Assembly (NCBI GenBank): GCA_016806645.1
Contig: JACSYO010002159.1
Location: 10,460,827-10,524,826 of the forward strand
Direction of reading: 5' to 3'
DNA length: 64,000 nucleotides
Source: Ophiodon elongatus
Lineage: Eukaryota > Chordata > Actinopteri > Perciformes > Hexagrammidae
Shown: positions 1-10,820 of the stretch, one piece after another
How the letters are laid out: each line of letters begins with the position of its first letter
Position numbering within the stretch: the first letter of the stretch is position 1
Position numbers and translations under genes: made by a program
Notes under the pieces: model-generated
The model's input: the letters and a program-made list of their open reading frames with translations, nothing else
The model's database searches: none
What the model was told of the DNA's origin: nothing

Positions 1-2734
1 TTAGGGTGTCGGCAAATCAATCAGGACTGAAATCTTAAGGATTATAATTTGAAGCCTTTTTCAGCTGCCTGCTAAAAAAAAAAAAAAGTTAAGACTTGTA
101 CCATGAAAACCAAGACAATAAGCTAGAAGACACCAAAACTCTATGTAGAGTGGAGTGAGGGGTGCAGAGTCCTGCAGAGTACTGTGGAACGTCCCCTTTC
201 ACATGCCACATCCATTGTCAACATGAAAAAATTATCAGTGCAGCTTTAATGTAATGTAAGAGGAATGCCCTCATTCCTCTGAGGGATTTTAAATTTTCAC
301 TAGCTCATGTTTTTAATAATATATGTGATTATTCTAATTAGTGTGTCTGTGTTTGTGTGTTGATCTTAATAAGATTTCCTGCATTCATTCTTTGAATTAT
401 GCAACCATTAGTAGATTTATATAAGGAAGTTATGTCTTTACTTATCACTGTATAATCCTATAAAACACTGAAATGGCTCTCTCTTGAGAACAACTGATTT
501 AGTTTCAACTTCTAAATGCATTTAAACTGTAATCGTCATTGTTTTTTTTAGCCCTTATTCTCATTGATTCCTCTGATAAGTACCTCATCGTTCCTACCAC
601 CCAATAAAACCATAAATCTGCCATGAACAACATCATTAACTATTAACAATGGGTAATTTTCCTCCTTTTATTATACGCGTACAGCGGCTGTAGTTGAGGC
701 TGTTCCATCTCCAGCTTAATGAGATCCAGCTGTCCTTGTGCTCAGTGTGTCAGCACATACTGTGAAGTTCTGCTTGCTTTCAGTCGGTTCGAATGGCAGG
801 AATGTCACCATCACAAATACGCGTGTACTTATTGTACTGAGTGTGTATTTAAATGAGACTCCTTCAAAAATTCTCAAAAGGAATGTTAACAAAAAAAAGA
901 ATCAGAAACATATTTTTACACTGACATATCAGGACTGGGGATCATTAATCATGATTAAAGGATAATTACAAGAGCTAAAGCAGTAGTGCAACAGTATCAC
1001 TCCGGTGTCATGTATTACAGGGAAAATATATGGTCTTGTCAAAAAAAAAAAAAAGAATAGCAAACAGCTTCAGGTGGCCAAAGTGACAAGCAATAACTGA
1101 CAAGTGTGCAATCATTTAAAAGTCTGCGTCACCTTGAACGAGTCAGCCGCACATTTTCTTTGCAAGAAAGAATATTTTCACAGTAACTCTTGCTTTCTGA
1201 CAGGAAGATTGTGGTGCATCGGTTGAAAGCACCTTTTAGCAAAATGAAACTGCTTTTCCAGTTTGTGACACAAAAAGATAAAAAATCACGGGCAATAATG
1301 GGGACCTCTGTGAAGGTATGTTTTTAGTCAGATCATAAACATGGCCCATTAGAGCTGGCAGTGGGTCCTCAGAGACATGCCTGCGCCTATGGTAATTTAG
1401 AGAGCGATTTGATTTGTGTGAAAAATATTAGTCCGGGGCATTCTGGTGTGAAATGACTTTCATGTTTACAAGAGATGAACAAGTAGAAGTAGAAGGACAT
1501 TGCTCCCTGATGTTGGAGAATTTCGGAGCAAATTCCGTTAACACAGGAATAAAATGTTCCCAATCCTAAAATTCACAGCTTTAAAATCGATATGTTGCAG
1601 CAAATTACAGCAGGAGACCATTTTCAATTGAATGTACATTTTACATTCAATTTTATGAAATTATTATTTTGGAGACATCAGAATAAGAGATTGGAGTCAT
1701 GTCTGACAGCAGCACTTTACAATGAACAAATGCAGCTAGGTGTATTCAAAAAAACACACAGCTCAACAATCCAGATGTTTTTTTCACAAACTGGAGGTAA
1801 AATTTCCAATTCAACAGGTATTGATTCAAAAGGCTTTCACTGAATGTTACGTTACAAAACAAATCAGTGTTAAATCCCCGGTAGTTCCGAAACACACATC
1901 ATCTTTGTGCCAAAGCCCTGTCAGAGAGGACAAATCGATAAAAACCTTTTTAAACACATCTTAACTTCAATAACCTCACTGACATTCAGCGAGAGCGGCA
2001 AACGAGAGTCAAGAGAATCCATAAGAGTGAAAATCAGTCAACCTTCAGCTGCCGTCAAATAAAAGGTTTTGTGAATGAGGGTGCCCAGGGGGTCAAGCAA
2101 GGTTATCACTCTCTGGTACAGTCTCCAGGCTGTCCTGTGGACATATGACTGTCAGGACGAGAGGCAGAGGTGCTTCTCGTGGAGAAACACAGTAAATTCG
2201 GATTCATGTTTACTGACAACTCCAGTATGAGCCGTGGTGTAGATAAGGGCTTTGTTTGCATTTAAGTTAAGGACATATTACTCTTGCTGATATCGAGAAC
2301 AATTTAAATGTGTATTTCCTTGTAGATTTTATTTGAATTACTTTGGAATCTTGCAATTATTGGTTTTTAAATTTCCCCTTTAATTACCTTTTCTTTTGAA
2401 GACTATAGGCTATAGACTGTAGGCTACATTGTGTAATATGGGACTGATCTGAGGGCCATATTGTGTGATGTAAAGCTACTTTCTATAATACTGGTACATT
2501 TACTGTGTTTTTTTACAACTGGAGGAGCTCTGTATCTCATTTGATTTTATTTGTGAAGAACTTATTGGCTTTAAATCTGCATAATTGTTTATTTTTGGGG
2601 GGTGGTGGGGGGGAGGGTGGCCACTTGAAGGAAGGTTTGAAACAAGTTGTGAGAACAACAGCACTGACAAATCATCACCTGACAAACATCCGGCATTAAA
2701 AGGAGCAACATTATAGAAATTTGGAGTCATCTTT

Positions 2735-2995
2735 GGCTCCTCTATGTTTACCAGCTAGTTGCTAATTTGTCTGTCTGCCATTTGGTGCTGAACAATTAGT
2801 GTACGGTGGGGTTTTAGAGCCTTTTCGTTGCAGAAAACAGCTGCCTTTTTTGGCCAACAACACTATGAGAGAGAGTGAACCAAAATGGTGAAGTTGTGGA
2901 CAGCTAAACAATGAGCTGAAACTCACAAGCCCCATAGAGCCGAGGGGAGCTAAATATTTGGGTGATAATTCTCTGTAGGTTCATCACTACAAGCG
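2735..2995 (+). repeat. Dispersed repeat family A, copy 1
   Basis: ttggctcctctatgtttacc, agctagttgctaatttgtct, gccatttggtgctgaacaat and tagtgtacggtgg. Related sequence recurs at 5120, 19720, 32740 and 40650 in both orientations, so this is a repeat and not a unique element. Confidence 0.55.
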
Positions 2996-4429
2996 ACCTG
3001 TTTCACGACGTTATTTAATACATTGCTAGAATAAAAATATTGACTACAGCTTCTTTAATTTGGATGTAACCCAGGAAGCGTTGCTTTCATTCACTGATTG
3101 CCGTCTTCTTCCCGGGTGAGAGCCCATAGCCTATACTGTCCTGTATGTATGCACTCTATGGTGCTGTTTTCTACATTAACTTTATACAACCTAACCCATT
3201 GTGATCTAAACATGCGTGTAAGGGTGATTAGATGTAGTGATTGTCATGGTTGCTTGTGATCTGTGAGATTCACTTCAATCCAGAATAAGCAACCAACCGC
3301 AGTCAAATGATGCCCATTAGTGAAAAACACAGCACTGACTGACAAGCCATTAAAATTGTCCTAATTGCAAACTCAGACACACGCCCATATGTTCGCTCAT
3401 GGCGTCTATACATTTCTGCCTCATCTAACACACATAGTTTGCAGGGTAAGTGATGGGGGGGGGAAAGGGAGGGCGATCAAGATCATGTCTTGAAAACCCT
3501 GTTGATTCGGGCTATATTTGGCGTCTCTTGGCTCTTAGCGTTGGCGTTACATAACGAGGGGCGCTTTCATTAGCTAGTATTTTGAAATATCAACCTTGGC
3601 TCCTCCCCAGGGGCAGAAGTGTACTGCTGTCTCGCTAATGTGTGAAAACAACAAAGCCACGGAGGGCACGTCTCTCTTTTGCTTCAGATCTCGGTGCCTT
3701 TTAGCGACAGCCCGGCTCAGAGCAAAACGCATACAAGAAGCTGGACCTGTCTGAGCTCACTGCTTGATATCTGGTGAAAAACACAACGGCCTATAGGCAG
3801 ACTAACTTTACAAGTTAAAGTGAGACAGGAGCGGAAGGCTGGCAGCTTATCTGTGAGGCTGGTGGCGGTCTGCTGAGATTTACTAGTTTCTTTTTCAAAT
3901 TTAAATTAATTTACATACTTAAAAAGGCCCAAAACACTCAAGGAGTTCTTGTGACATTGCCAAGTAATCTCTGCGGGAGGGCAATAGCGTGCCACAGCAA
4001 ACTGAATTTCAAAGCGGAGAAGTCAGGTTTGATTTCCTTCTGGCAACAGACTGGGCTTTTTGAGCCTTTGTTTGGCAACTGTCCTCCTCGGCCGTAATCT
4101 AATCTCTAAATGATGTCATCAGCGACTGTACCAGAAGTGGGGCATCATCAACATCCGGGAAAATGACTCAAGCATGAGGTACATAGTGGTTTCATCATTC
4201 ACGGTCATTTCATCAAGAGGCACTGTGAGAGGCTTTAGTCAGCCTTCAGCCATATTTGTCACTAAGTAATGAGCAGCAGGACGGAGTGGACACAAATCAA
4301 CAGCTATGCGTTGTTTAGCATTGATTAGTTCCACGCCGAGCACGCCAACAAGCTGAGTCTGAATACAGCTCAAGATAACTGACATTTCAATGAGAAGCAT
4401 TAGGGTGATGCAGACTTAATTGAGGTTTG

Positions 4430-4431
<2 letters not shown>

Positions 4432-4479
<48 letters not shown>

Positions 4480-4482
4480 AAG
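4432..4482. repeat. (TG)n(AG)n microsatellite
   Basis: About 19 TG units followed by a short GA run. Confidence 0.93.
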
Positions 4483-5119
4483 AGCTGCTGTGTTGAATCC
4501 GGTGCATTTGTGAAGGAGACTGTTGTTGTCTTAGCTCTAAAATCACACATAGGATTGAGAGAACACAAACTAAACCCCCACCTCGCATCTCCAGACTAAC
4601 AGAGAAGATGTTATTGGCTGAACGGGCGCAAGCCAAACATATCTCGCTATAACTCACATTCCTTATTTCTTTTAATATAAAAACAACGGGGGAAAAAAAA
4701 AATCTAACAGTGTGGTATTTATTACAAAACAGAGGTCATGAAGTCTGTTTGAATCCTCTTCTCTCAAGTATTTTTATGAATATACACATCACCTTATGGG
4801 TATGTGCAGTATAATAGAGGTGGGAATGAGAGAAAATACCCACTCCACATTAATGGGTGTAGGCAGATGGTGTGGGTGTTGAAAAGTGCTTTTAATGTTG
4901 AGAGGTGGCACCCGGTTTATAATAATAAAGCAGAGCGAGTGGCAAGAGGACTTATAGTATAACTGAAGAAGATGTAGAATAGAGCTGCACTGACATCCCC
5001 TGTTATTATCTCATTTCAGATAGATTGGTCTATGTTAGCCGATAAATGACAACAAATTGCAGTACTGAAATGCCACAGATATATTTAAGGTAATTTAGAA
5101 ACACACAGTTTGTTCACTA

Positions 5120-5255
5120 CAGGCAAAATTAGCGACTATAGCTGGTGAACATCGTGGAGAATTTAGTAGCTGAAGAGAGAGATACTTCCCCTCAGGAGTT
5201 GGCGGAGACCAAGATAAGCTAAAAGAGAGTGAATATTGGACTTACAAAAATCAGT
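5120..5255 (-). repeat. Dispersed repeat family A, copy 2
   Basis: Reverse orientation: agctggtgaacatcgtggag, gagttggcggagaccaagat and aaaagagagtgaatattgga match 19890-19985 closely. Confidence 0.5.
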
Positions 5256-6197
5256 TATTGCAGGTTAAAATAAAACAAACTAATTTAAAAGGTGCCATGT
5301 GGTGTTTTCTTGTGGACAAACAAAAGTTATGTTTTACATTCAGCGTATCTCACCACATGTATCATTGAGGCTGAACAAACGTGCGGAGTGCATTTCCATC
5401 CTTGTAGAGCATTTGAAAAGACAATTGTCTTATTTACTGCCTTTGTGTAGATTATTAAATGAATACAGGCTGATGCATTGTTTTCAGATTTGTTCAAAAA
5501 TATCGATAAACGTGTTGGTTTAAAAAAAATACAGCATCAGTGGGGCTCTAATGTTATATAGCAGCGAAGATGTCTGCCATTCAGACCTTTAATACACAAC
5601 AAACTGTTAAGAGTGGCATCAACTACTCTGAGATTGAAAAAAAAAAAAAAAAAAAAAACATCTGCACTCTCATAAATTGTTTTTCTGAGCCCTGCTTTTA
5701 TTTGGGGTTTAGATGAAGGCTCAGAAATGTAATCTGTTATCAGAGCAATGGTTAAAAAAATATAATCTCTTTTTCTAAGGTAATCAAAATGAGCTTTTAA
5801 AAGCATTTTATAATCATATGTGTGCATCCTCAAAACCAATTTCAGGGGGAGGTGGAGGCTTGTCACACTATGACACTTGTCCCTGAGAGTTTATGTGCTC
5901 ACAGCTGAACTAAAAGTGACAGTTAAATGGTTTCACTTTGGCTACAGATGAGCCTCCTTTGACCTCTCCTGCTGCCCAATGGGCTCCCAGTGTGACCACC
6001 TCGGTGCTCAGGGGGCCACTCAGGGAAACATGTGCATCTTCTTGGCATTTAAATATTACAAATGAATGCACGTGTGACATTTCCACTTTACAATTCAACA
6101 AACGTTCTGGAAATCCAGCTAAACACAACATTTACATCCATCTGGAGGGACAGAAAACACAAGTCAAATACAGGAGGAGGCAGTCACGCCATATGGG

Positions 6198-6275
<78 letters not shown>
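6198..6275. repeat. (CT)n(TG)n microsatellite
   Basis: A short CT run followed by about 32 TG units, close to the donor of the minus-strand signal-peptide exon. It creates long spurious Cys-Val and His-Thr open frames. Confidence 0.95.
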
Positions 6276-6277
<2 letters not shown>

Positions 6278-6310
6278 GGGAGGGGACCTTTAAAAGACAT
6301 AATATCTTAC

Positions 6311-6365
6311 CTGATGCGATGGTGATGAATGAGACAGTCACAAGAAGTAGATTTCCAAAGTTCAT
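6311..6365 (-). CDS. Probable first coding exon (signal peptide) of an unidentified minus-strand gene
   Basis: The minus strand reads ATG then MNFGNLLLVTVSFITIAS, a short polar start followed by a hydrophobic core and small residues, as in a signal peptide. It ends at a strong donor (CATCAG then GTAAGA) after 55 coding bases, in phase 1. A signal-peptide exon ending in phase 1 is typical of immunoglobulin-superfamily genes; esam exon 1 here is also 55 coding bases and phase 1. An acceptor-like CTGCAG lies at 6389-6384, so the exon may begin at 6383 with the 5' UTR further upstream. The remaining exons would lie left of the window; I found none in 1-6300. I could not match the peptide to a gene. 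Human neighbours of ESAM or ACAD8 (VSIG2, IGSF9B, JAM3, ROBO3) are possible, but none fits by eye. Confidence 0.4.
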
Positions 6366-6608
6366 CTCCACACTATCCCGAGTCTGCAGCCTCTTGACAG
6401 TCCACTATCAATTAAATCAAACCTCCAGTCAGAAAAAAAAAAAAAAAAAAAAAAAAGAATCAAAAAAAAAAAATCACCCCGATTGTTTTAAAATAGCAAA
6501 ACCAGGTAAGACTGTGCCGTTTAAGGAGTCTGATTCTCAACTGGAATATTCAAGCAGGTAAAATCATCCCCCCGAAAAAACTTTCATGTCACTCCCAGAG
6601 AGCCATGA

Positions 6609-6693
6609 CAGCAGCAGCAGCAGCAGCAGCAGCACCGCCCCGGAGAAACCAAATAACAAAACTCAGCAGCAGCACTTCTTCATCCCCGCATGG

Positions 6694-6734
<41 letters not shown>

Positions 6735-6771
6735 GACAGACAGACACACAGACACACACACACATACATAC
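6609..6771. repeat. (CAG)8 plus (CA)n/(CAGA)n cluster
   Basis: Eight CAG units (6609-6633), more CAG at 6664-6673, then CA and CAGA tracts from 6695 to 6771. The whole cluster lies upstream of the minus-strand signal-peptide exon and could be inside its 5' UTR or first intron. Confidence 0.9.
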
Positions 6772-6869
6772 ATCGACTTCTTTCCAAGATGCCCTTCTGC
6801 TGCTGAAAACAAAAACAAAAGAGAGGTTTAACTATATTTAGCCCGGTCATAAATAAAATAATTCCCCTC

Positions 6870-7110
6870 TCTCCCCCTGTCTGCTCGGAGCCGGGCAGTT
6901 GCAGGTCGCGGCGTCAGTTTGAGCGAAAATGAGGCGCTGCACATGCCGAGCTGAGCTCCGTCCGCACCGCCTGCTCTCCGCAACAAATCCACGCCAACCT
7001 CCAGGAGTGAGTGTTTTAAAGGGACAGCGACGACATCTGCGCTGCGTGTGCGCGCGCGCCTAGTGTGTGCGTGCGTGCGTGTGTGCGCGTGTGCGTGCGT
7101 GTGGCAAATC
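6870..7110 (-). promoter_or_regulatory. CpG-rich block, candidate promoter/5' UTR for the minus-strand gene
   Basis: A local rise in GC and CpG (cgcggcgtc, ccgcaccgcctgc, gcgcgcgcgcc) in otherwise AT-rich DNA, 0.5-0.75 kb upstream of the minus-strand signal-peptide exon. This is the usual position for a vertebrate CpG promoter or first exon. The distal part (7050-7103) grades into a TGCG/TG simple repeat, so some of the CpG count is microsatellite. No TATA box is obvious. Confidence 0.35.
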
Positions 7111-8955
7111 TCGAGCTAAATGAGGAAAAAGTGGAATGAGATCCAAAAAGGAGAGTTATAAGTGGGTCAGGGTTATTATTGAAGTTATGTAGGCGTTAAA
7201 ATGAGCCTGGGATTTTAGAGGTGTCGGGAATAGGAGAGATTTCACGGTTTAGCGTTTGGGGAATTGTATTTGTATAAACATAAAAGCAAAACGTCCTTAA
7301 AGTCAAGATGAAATGAAATATTCATTTTTTTTTTAAAAAACATTTAAGATCACGTCCCTCTTCATATTGCACACCTATTACAGAAATTGAAAATAATATC
7401 TATTTCTTTGTATTTTTATATCAAAATCCAAGCATCTTTTCTTCCTGTAAAACGACATAATGATGTGTGCTTATGTAGGCTGGTCTTCCAAACCAATTTT
7501 AACCAATATTATGACTTTCATTCATCAATCCATCTGCAACTTTTACCAACAAGGAATTAGCCACGTTTTAGAGGTGATTTGCGGTTCCACTGGGTAATCC
7601 TCACTGGACAGAAGCTTAAGATGCCCTAACTCCCATTTCACTGGGACTGTGAGATGGAAAATACGACAATTCATAGCATATAGCCTCCACACTGCACTTA
7701 ATATGGCGACAGCTGAGGTAGCTGATGGTGACGGTGATAACAGTCTGTGAGCACTGTTAGCTGCCAGCCCACTAAAAAAAAAAGGTTACCCCCGATATCA
7801 TTTTATCTTGATTCCGCGGAAATGTTTTCACATCATTTAATTGGTTTGCATTCTGAATGAGCACCGATTTAGAGGTTAAATGTGGGGTTGAAGTTTTTTC
7901 AAATCAAGAATGGTTAAAGTAATTAAAGTTTTAGGTTTTGGAAGTCTAAATGCATTAATTTTTTAGCAAAACTCCTGATTGCAAACAGTGTCAACGCAGG
8001 AAGTCCAAAAGGCATACTATGTAGTCCTTGGAAAGACTGAAGCCTGAATCATGGTAAATGGACTGCACTTATGTGGAGCTTTTTTCCGGAGCACTCACAC
8101 TAATGGCAGCTATGGCTTGCACACAAGGTGTTTGTTTTTTATTATTAATTTGTGAAGCTACACTCTTCAGTTCATATCTGTAATTCCGTCTTCTTCTTTT
8201 TTTTAACCTAAATGCTTGTTTGCATGTTGAATCAAAAGGAAGACCATCAGTAGTGTCAGTGAGGTAAACAGTGTGATAGAACATATCTCTTCTTTATGTC
8301 TCACTATTCATATATTATATTATTTTGTTTTGCGTTCTTTTCCTTCATAAGCAGCCCATTTTTACAAAATGTTCTGAATTCTTTCCGTATCATACCTCTC
8401 TTCAACATTATCCAGCCACCAGAATCTGTATTTCCTTGTGATTACCTTCTTGGTGGCTGCTGCGACAAGATATTGTTCCTGTATATTTCTGTTGTGTTTT
8501 TACAGCACAGCACTTGTTTTGCATAATCTAGTAACTCTTTCTTTCAACACTGCTCATACATCATCCCAAAAATGTTTTCCTTTCCCTAACACACCTAGAG
8601 TATGCCAGTGTGATCTGTATTCTTCCTTCAAGTTAGCCTCGAGCATGATTATTATGATGTTATGTGAACATTCATACAATAAGATACGTTACAGCAAAAC
8701 AGGGATGAATATTCCACACGCTTGCCTGTGAGATCATCTTCTTTTTTGTCCTTCTCAGTAAAGGCAAATGTGTGAGGTTTAAAATAAACTTGACACTCTA
8801 AAGTGCTGACGATTGTGTATAAATAATCACGCTGCAAAGTAGCATGGACAGCTCAGCACAACCATCATCGCTTTCTCTCTCAGTGTCATCACCATTGTCA
8901 CCATCGTCTCTGCTGCTGATGACGATGATGGAGAGCGCGCATGCTAACATCCTCA

Positions 8956-9290
8956 CCTCTCCGGATCGTTGCGGTCCTGCTGTTTAGCATCCACTCTCCG
9001 ATTTATCAAGCAGCTGTTGATCCACACCCACTCCCTCCTTCCACAATCTGGCCTCTGGTGGCCGTGCCTCCGTCCTCCTCCTCCCGCGGACAAACACAGC
9101 TCCCTTGGGGGTATGATCTCTGTTTCACTCTTTCCCCCCTCCTCCGGCACAGAGCAGACCGGTTCCTCTGTGCCGGCGCTTCTTCTCCCTCCACCTCATT
9201 GTCTCCGTGTCAAGAAGCGAGAGCCCAACATGATGGAGAGTGACTTTTGGACGGTCTGACGCCTGCTCTCCTTTGTCCGTCTTGAATGGG
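8956..9290 (-). other. GC-rich block ending in a splice donor, possible non-coding 5' exon
   Basis: On the minus strand this GC-rich stretch ends CCGGAGAG followed by GTGAGG, a good donor. It could be an alternative upstream 5' exon for the gene whose signal-peptide exon is at 6365-6311. Open frames cross it on both strands, but none resembles a known protein, and the plus-strand ones are serine/proline-rich low complexity. It could equally be a chance GC-rich patch. Confidence 0.2.
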
Positions 9291-9950
9291 ACTGGAAATT
9301 GGGCAACAGAGGAGGGCTCCAGATGTCTGTTGCAAGGCGTGACACAAAGAGGGGCCCCACAATGGCTTCCATCTCGGCATCGGTGGAAGTGTGTAGCTTA
9401 TTAAGGGCCACAAAGGCTTAACAGGCATAAAATAGAGGTATCTCAAAAGTGGAGTCTCGGAGGTGTCAGATGGGAATGGGTTATTTTTCAACTTCAACTA
9501 TACACCTCAGAGAAGTCCTCAGTAGACACTCTGATGTCCCTTAATGTGCCTCCGCTCGGCTGTTTTTCGATGTCGGAAGAGTCGTGCTTCACAATTGTTT
9601 TTCAGAGCTCCAGTTCTCCATTCCTTTACATGTTTCAAAATAGCATCTTAACTCTCCTTTGTTGCGTCAATTTCTTTCCTCTTTTAAAAGCAGATTTGTA
9701 GCATGAGACCGCGTCAACGTAAACTTAAGATTTTTTACCAACTTTTGTTTCGTGAATCACGAGTTAACTAGGTTTCAATAAATTATGACTAAAATCTTCA
9801 CAACTGAAAGAGTTTGCAGCATTTGTATATGAAACATGTCAGCTTGAAAACCCAGCAGGTTTGCAACATTTGAATTAAAGGAGCAGATCAATCAGAGTAT
9901 ACGGTCTTGCCCATGCATAGAAGGGGCCGGTCTTCATTTAGATGTTAAAG

Positions 9951-10470
9951 CAGAGGTCTTCAACAGGGGGTCGTGAAGTTGTTGGTTGATTAGACAATTT
10001 CTCATATTTCCACAAATTTAAATGTCTTCAAATACACATTAACATGAATCCAACATATTGTAGCAAATGGATAAATGGAGGCAGAAGATGTTATCTTTCA
10101 GTAAATAAAAACATATATACATTTTTTTTTAAAAACGTCAATTAGTTGGTATGCATGATTATCATGTAATTGACAGACAATATTGATATTGGCATTGGTA
10201 TCAGTTGACAAGGTATGTCTATGAATGTCAGTGGCACGGGCACCCTACTCACTGTACCTTGCACATGTTTAAAATAAAAATATATGAACCTGTGCAATAT
10301 TTGAAGAGCTTAGTATTGAATGCACAATGACAAGGTATGTTTATACATGGTACTAGGCTCAGTTTAATATAAAGCACAATTTGTTACAATATATATAGTT
10401 GGGGCTCTCTGCTCAATCTCTTTATCAGTTTGGGGGTCCTTAGCCTGAAAAACATTAAAGACCCTGTGTT
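9951..10470. repeat. Degenerate dispersed repeat (DNA-transposon-like)
   Basis: Begins cagaggtcttcaacaggggg and ends with ggggtccttagcctgaaaaa and aagaccctgtg. This resembles a fish repeat whose ends carry opposed ggggtcc/ggaccccc-type sequence. It runs directly into family B at 10471, suggesting nested insertion. Confidence 0.35.
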
Positions 10471-10745
10471 AAAGGAATAGTTTGACATTTTGGGTTACTT
10501 GTCGAAACAACTGAAGCTATCGTTTTTCTTGGGTGGACAGTCTCTGTATTCGCTTTCTTACTGAGAGTTAGATGTAAACTCGAGTTAGATGTAAAATTGA
10601 ATATCTCCCCATTAAATGTGAAGCTGGTGTCTGGGGGCAGTTAGCTTAGCTTAGCATGTAGTCTGGAAACAGGGGGGAACAACTGGCCTGGCTTTATCCA
10701 ATGTTTAAATATCTCACCGCCAGTACCTTAAAAGTTCACAAATTA
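10471..10745 (+). repeat. Dispersed repeat family B, copy 1
   Basis: aaaggaatagtttgacattt, followed by gagttagatg and gttagcttagcttagcatg with tctggaaacaggggg. This is a well-known order of motifs in percomorph dispersed repeats. It has no coding potential. A second copy lies at 41061. Confidence 0.6.
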
Positions 10746-10752
10746 AAACACA

Positions 10753-10773
10753 GTGTGCGTGTGTGTGTTTGTG

Positions 10774-10804
<31 letters not shown>

Positions 10805-10820
10805 TGTGTGTTGTGTGTTG
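10753..10820. repeat. Interrupted (TG)n microsatellite
   Basis: TG units broken by TT and CG, ending in three copies of gtgtt-type sequence. It abuts the end of repeat family B. Confidence 0.9.

Larger units (their letters stand above)
1..6190. other. Non-coding stretch left of the signal-peptide exon
   Basis: AT-rich DNA with family A repeat copies, a TG microsatellite and poly(A) runs (such as 5638-5659). No exon with recognisable protein similarity was seen on either strand. If the minus-strand exon at 6311 is real, this is probably its first intron. Confidence 0.6.

Noticed and set aside
5938..6561. 207-residue plus-strand open frame, the longest in the window
   Set aside because: It is held open by a (TG)n tract and poly(A), and has no recognisable domain. 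It overlaps the better-supported minus-strand signal-peptide exon.
8941..9243. Serine/proline-rich plus-strand frame with a leader-like start
   Set aside because: Low complexity, several overlapping frames of similar length on both strands, and no homologue recognised.
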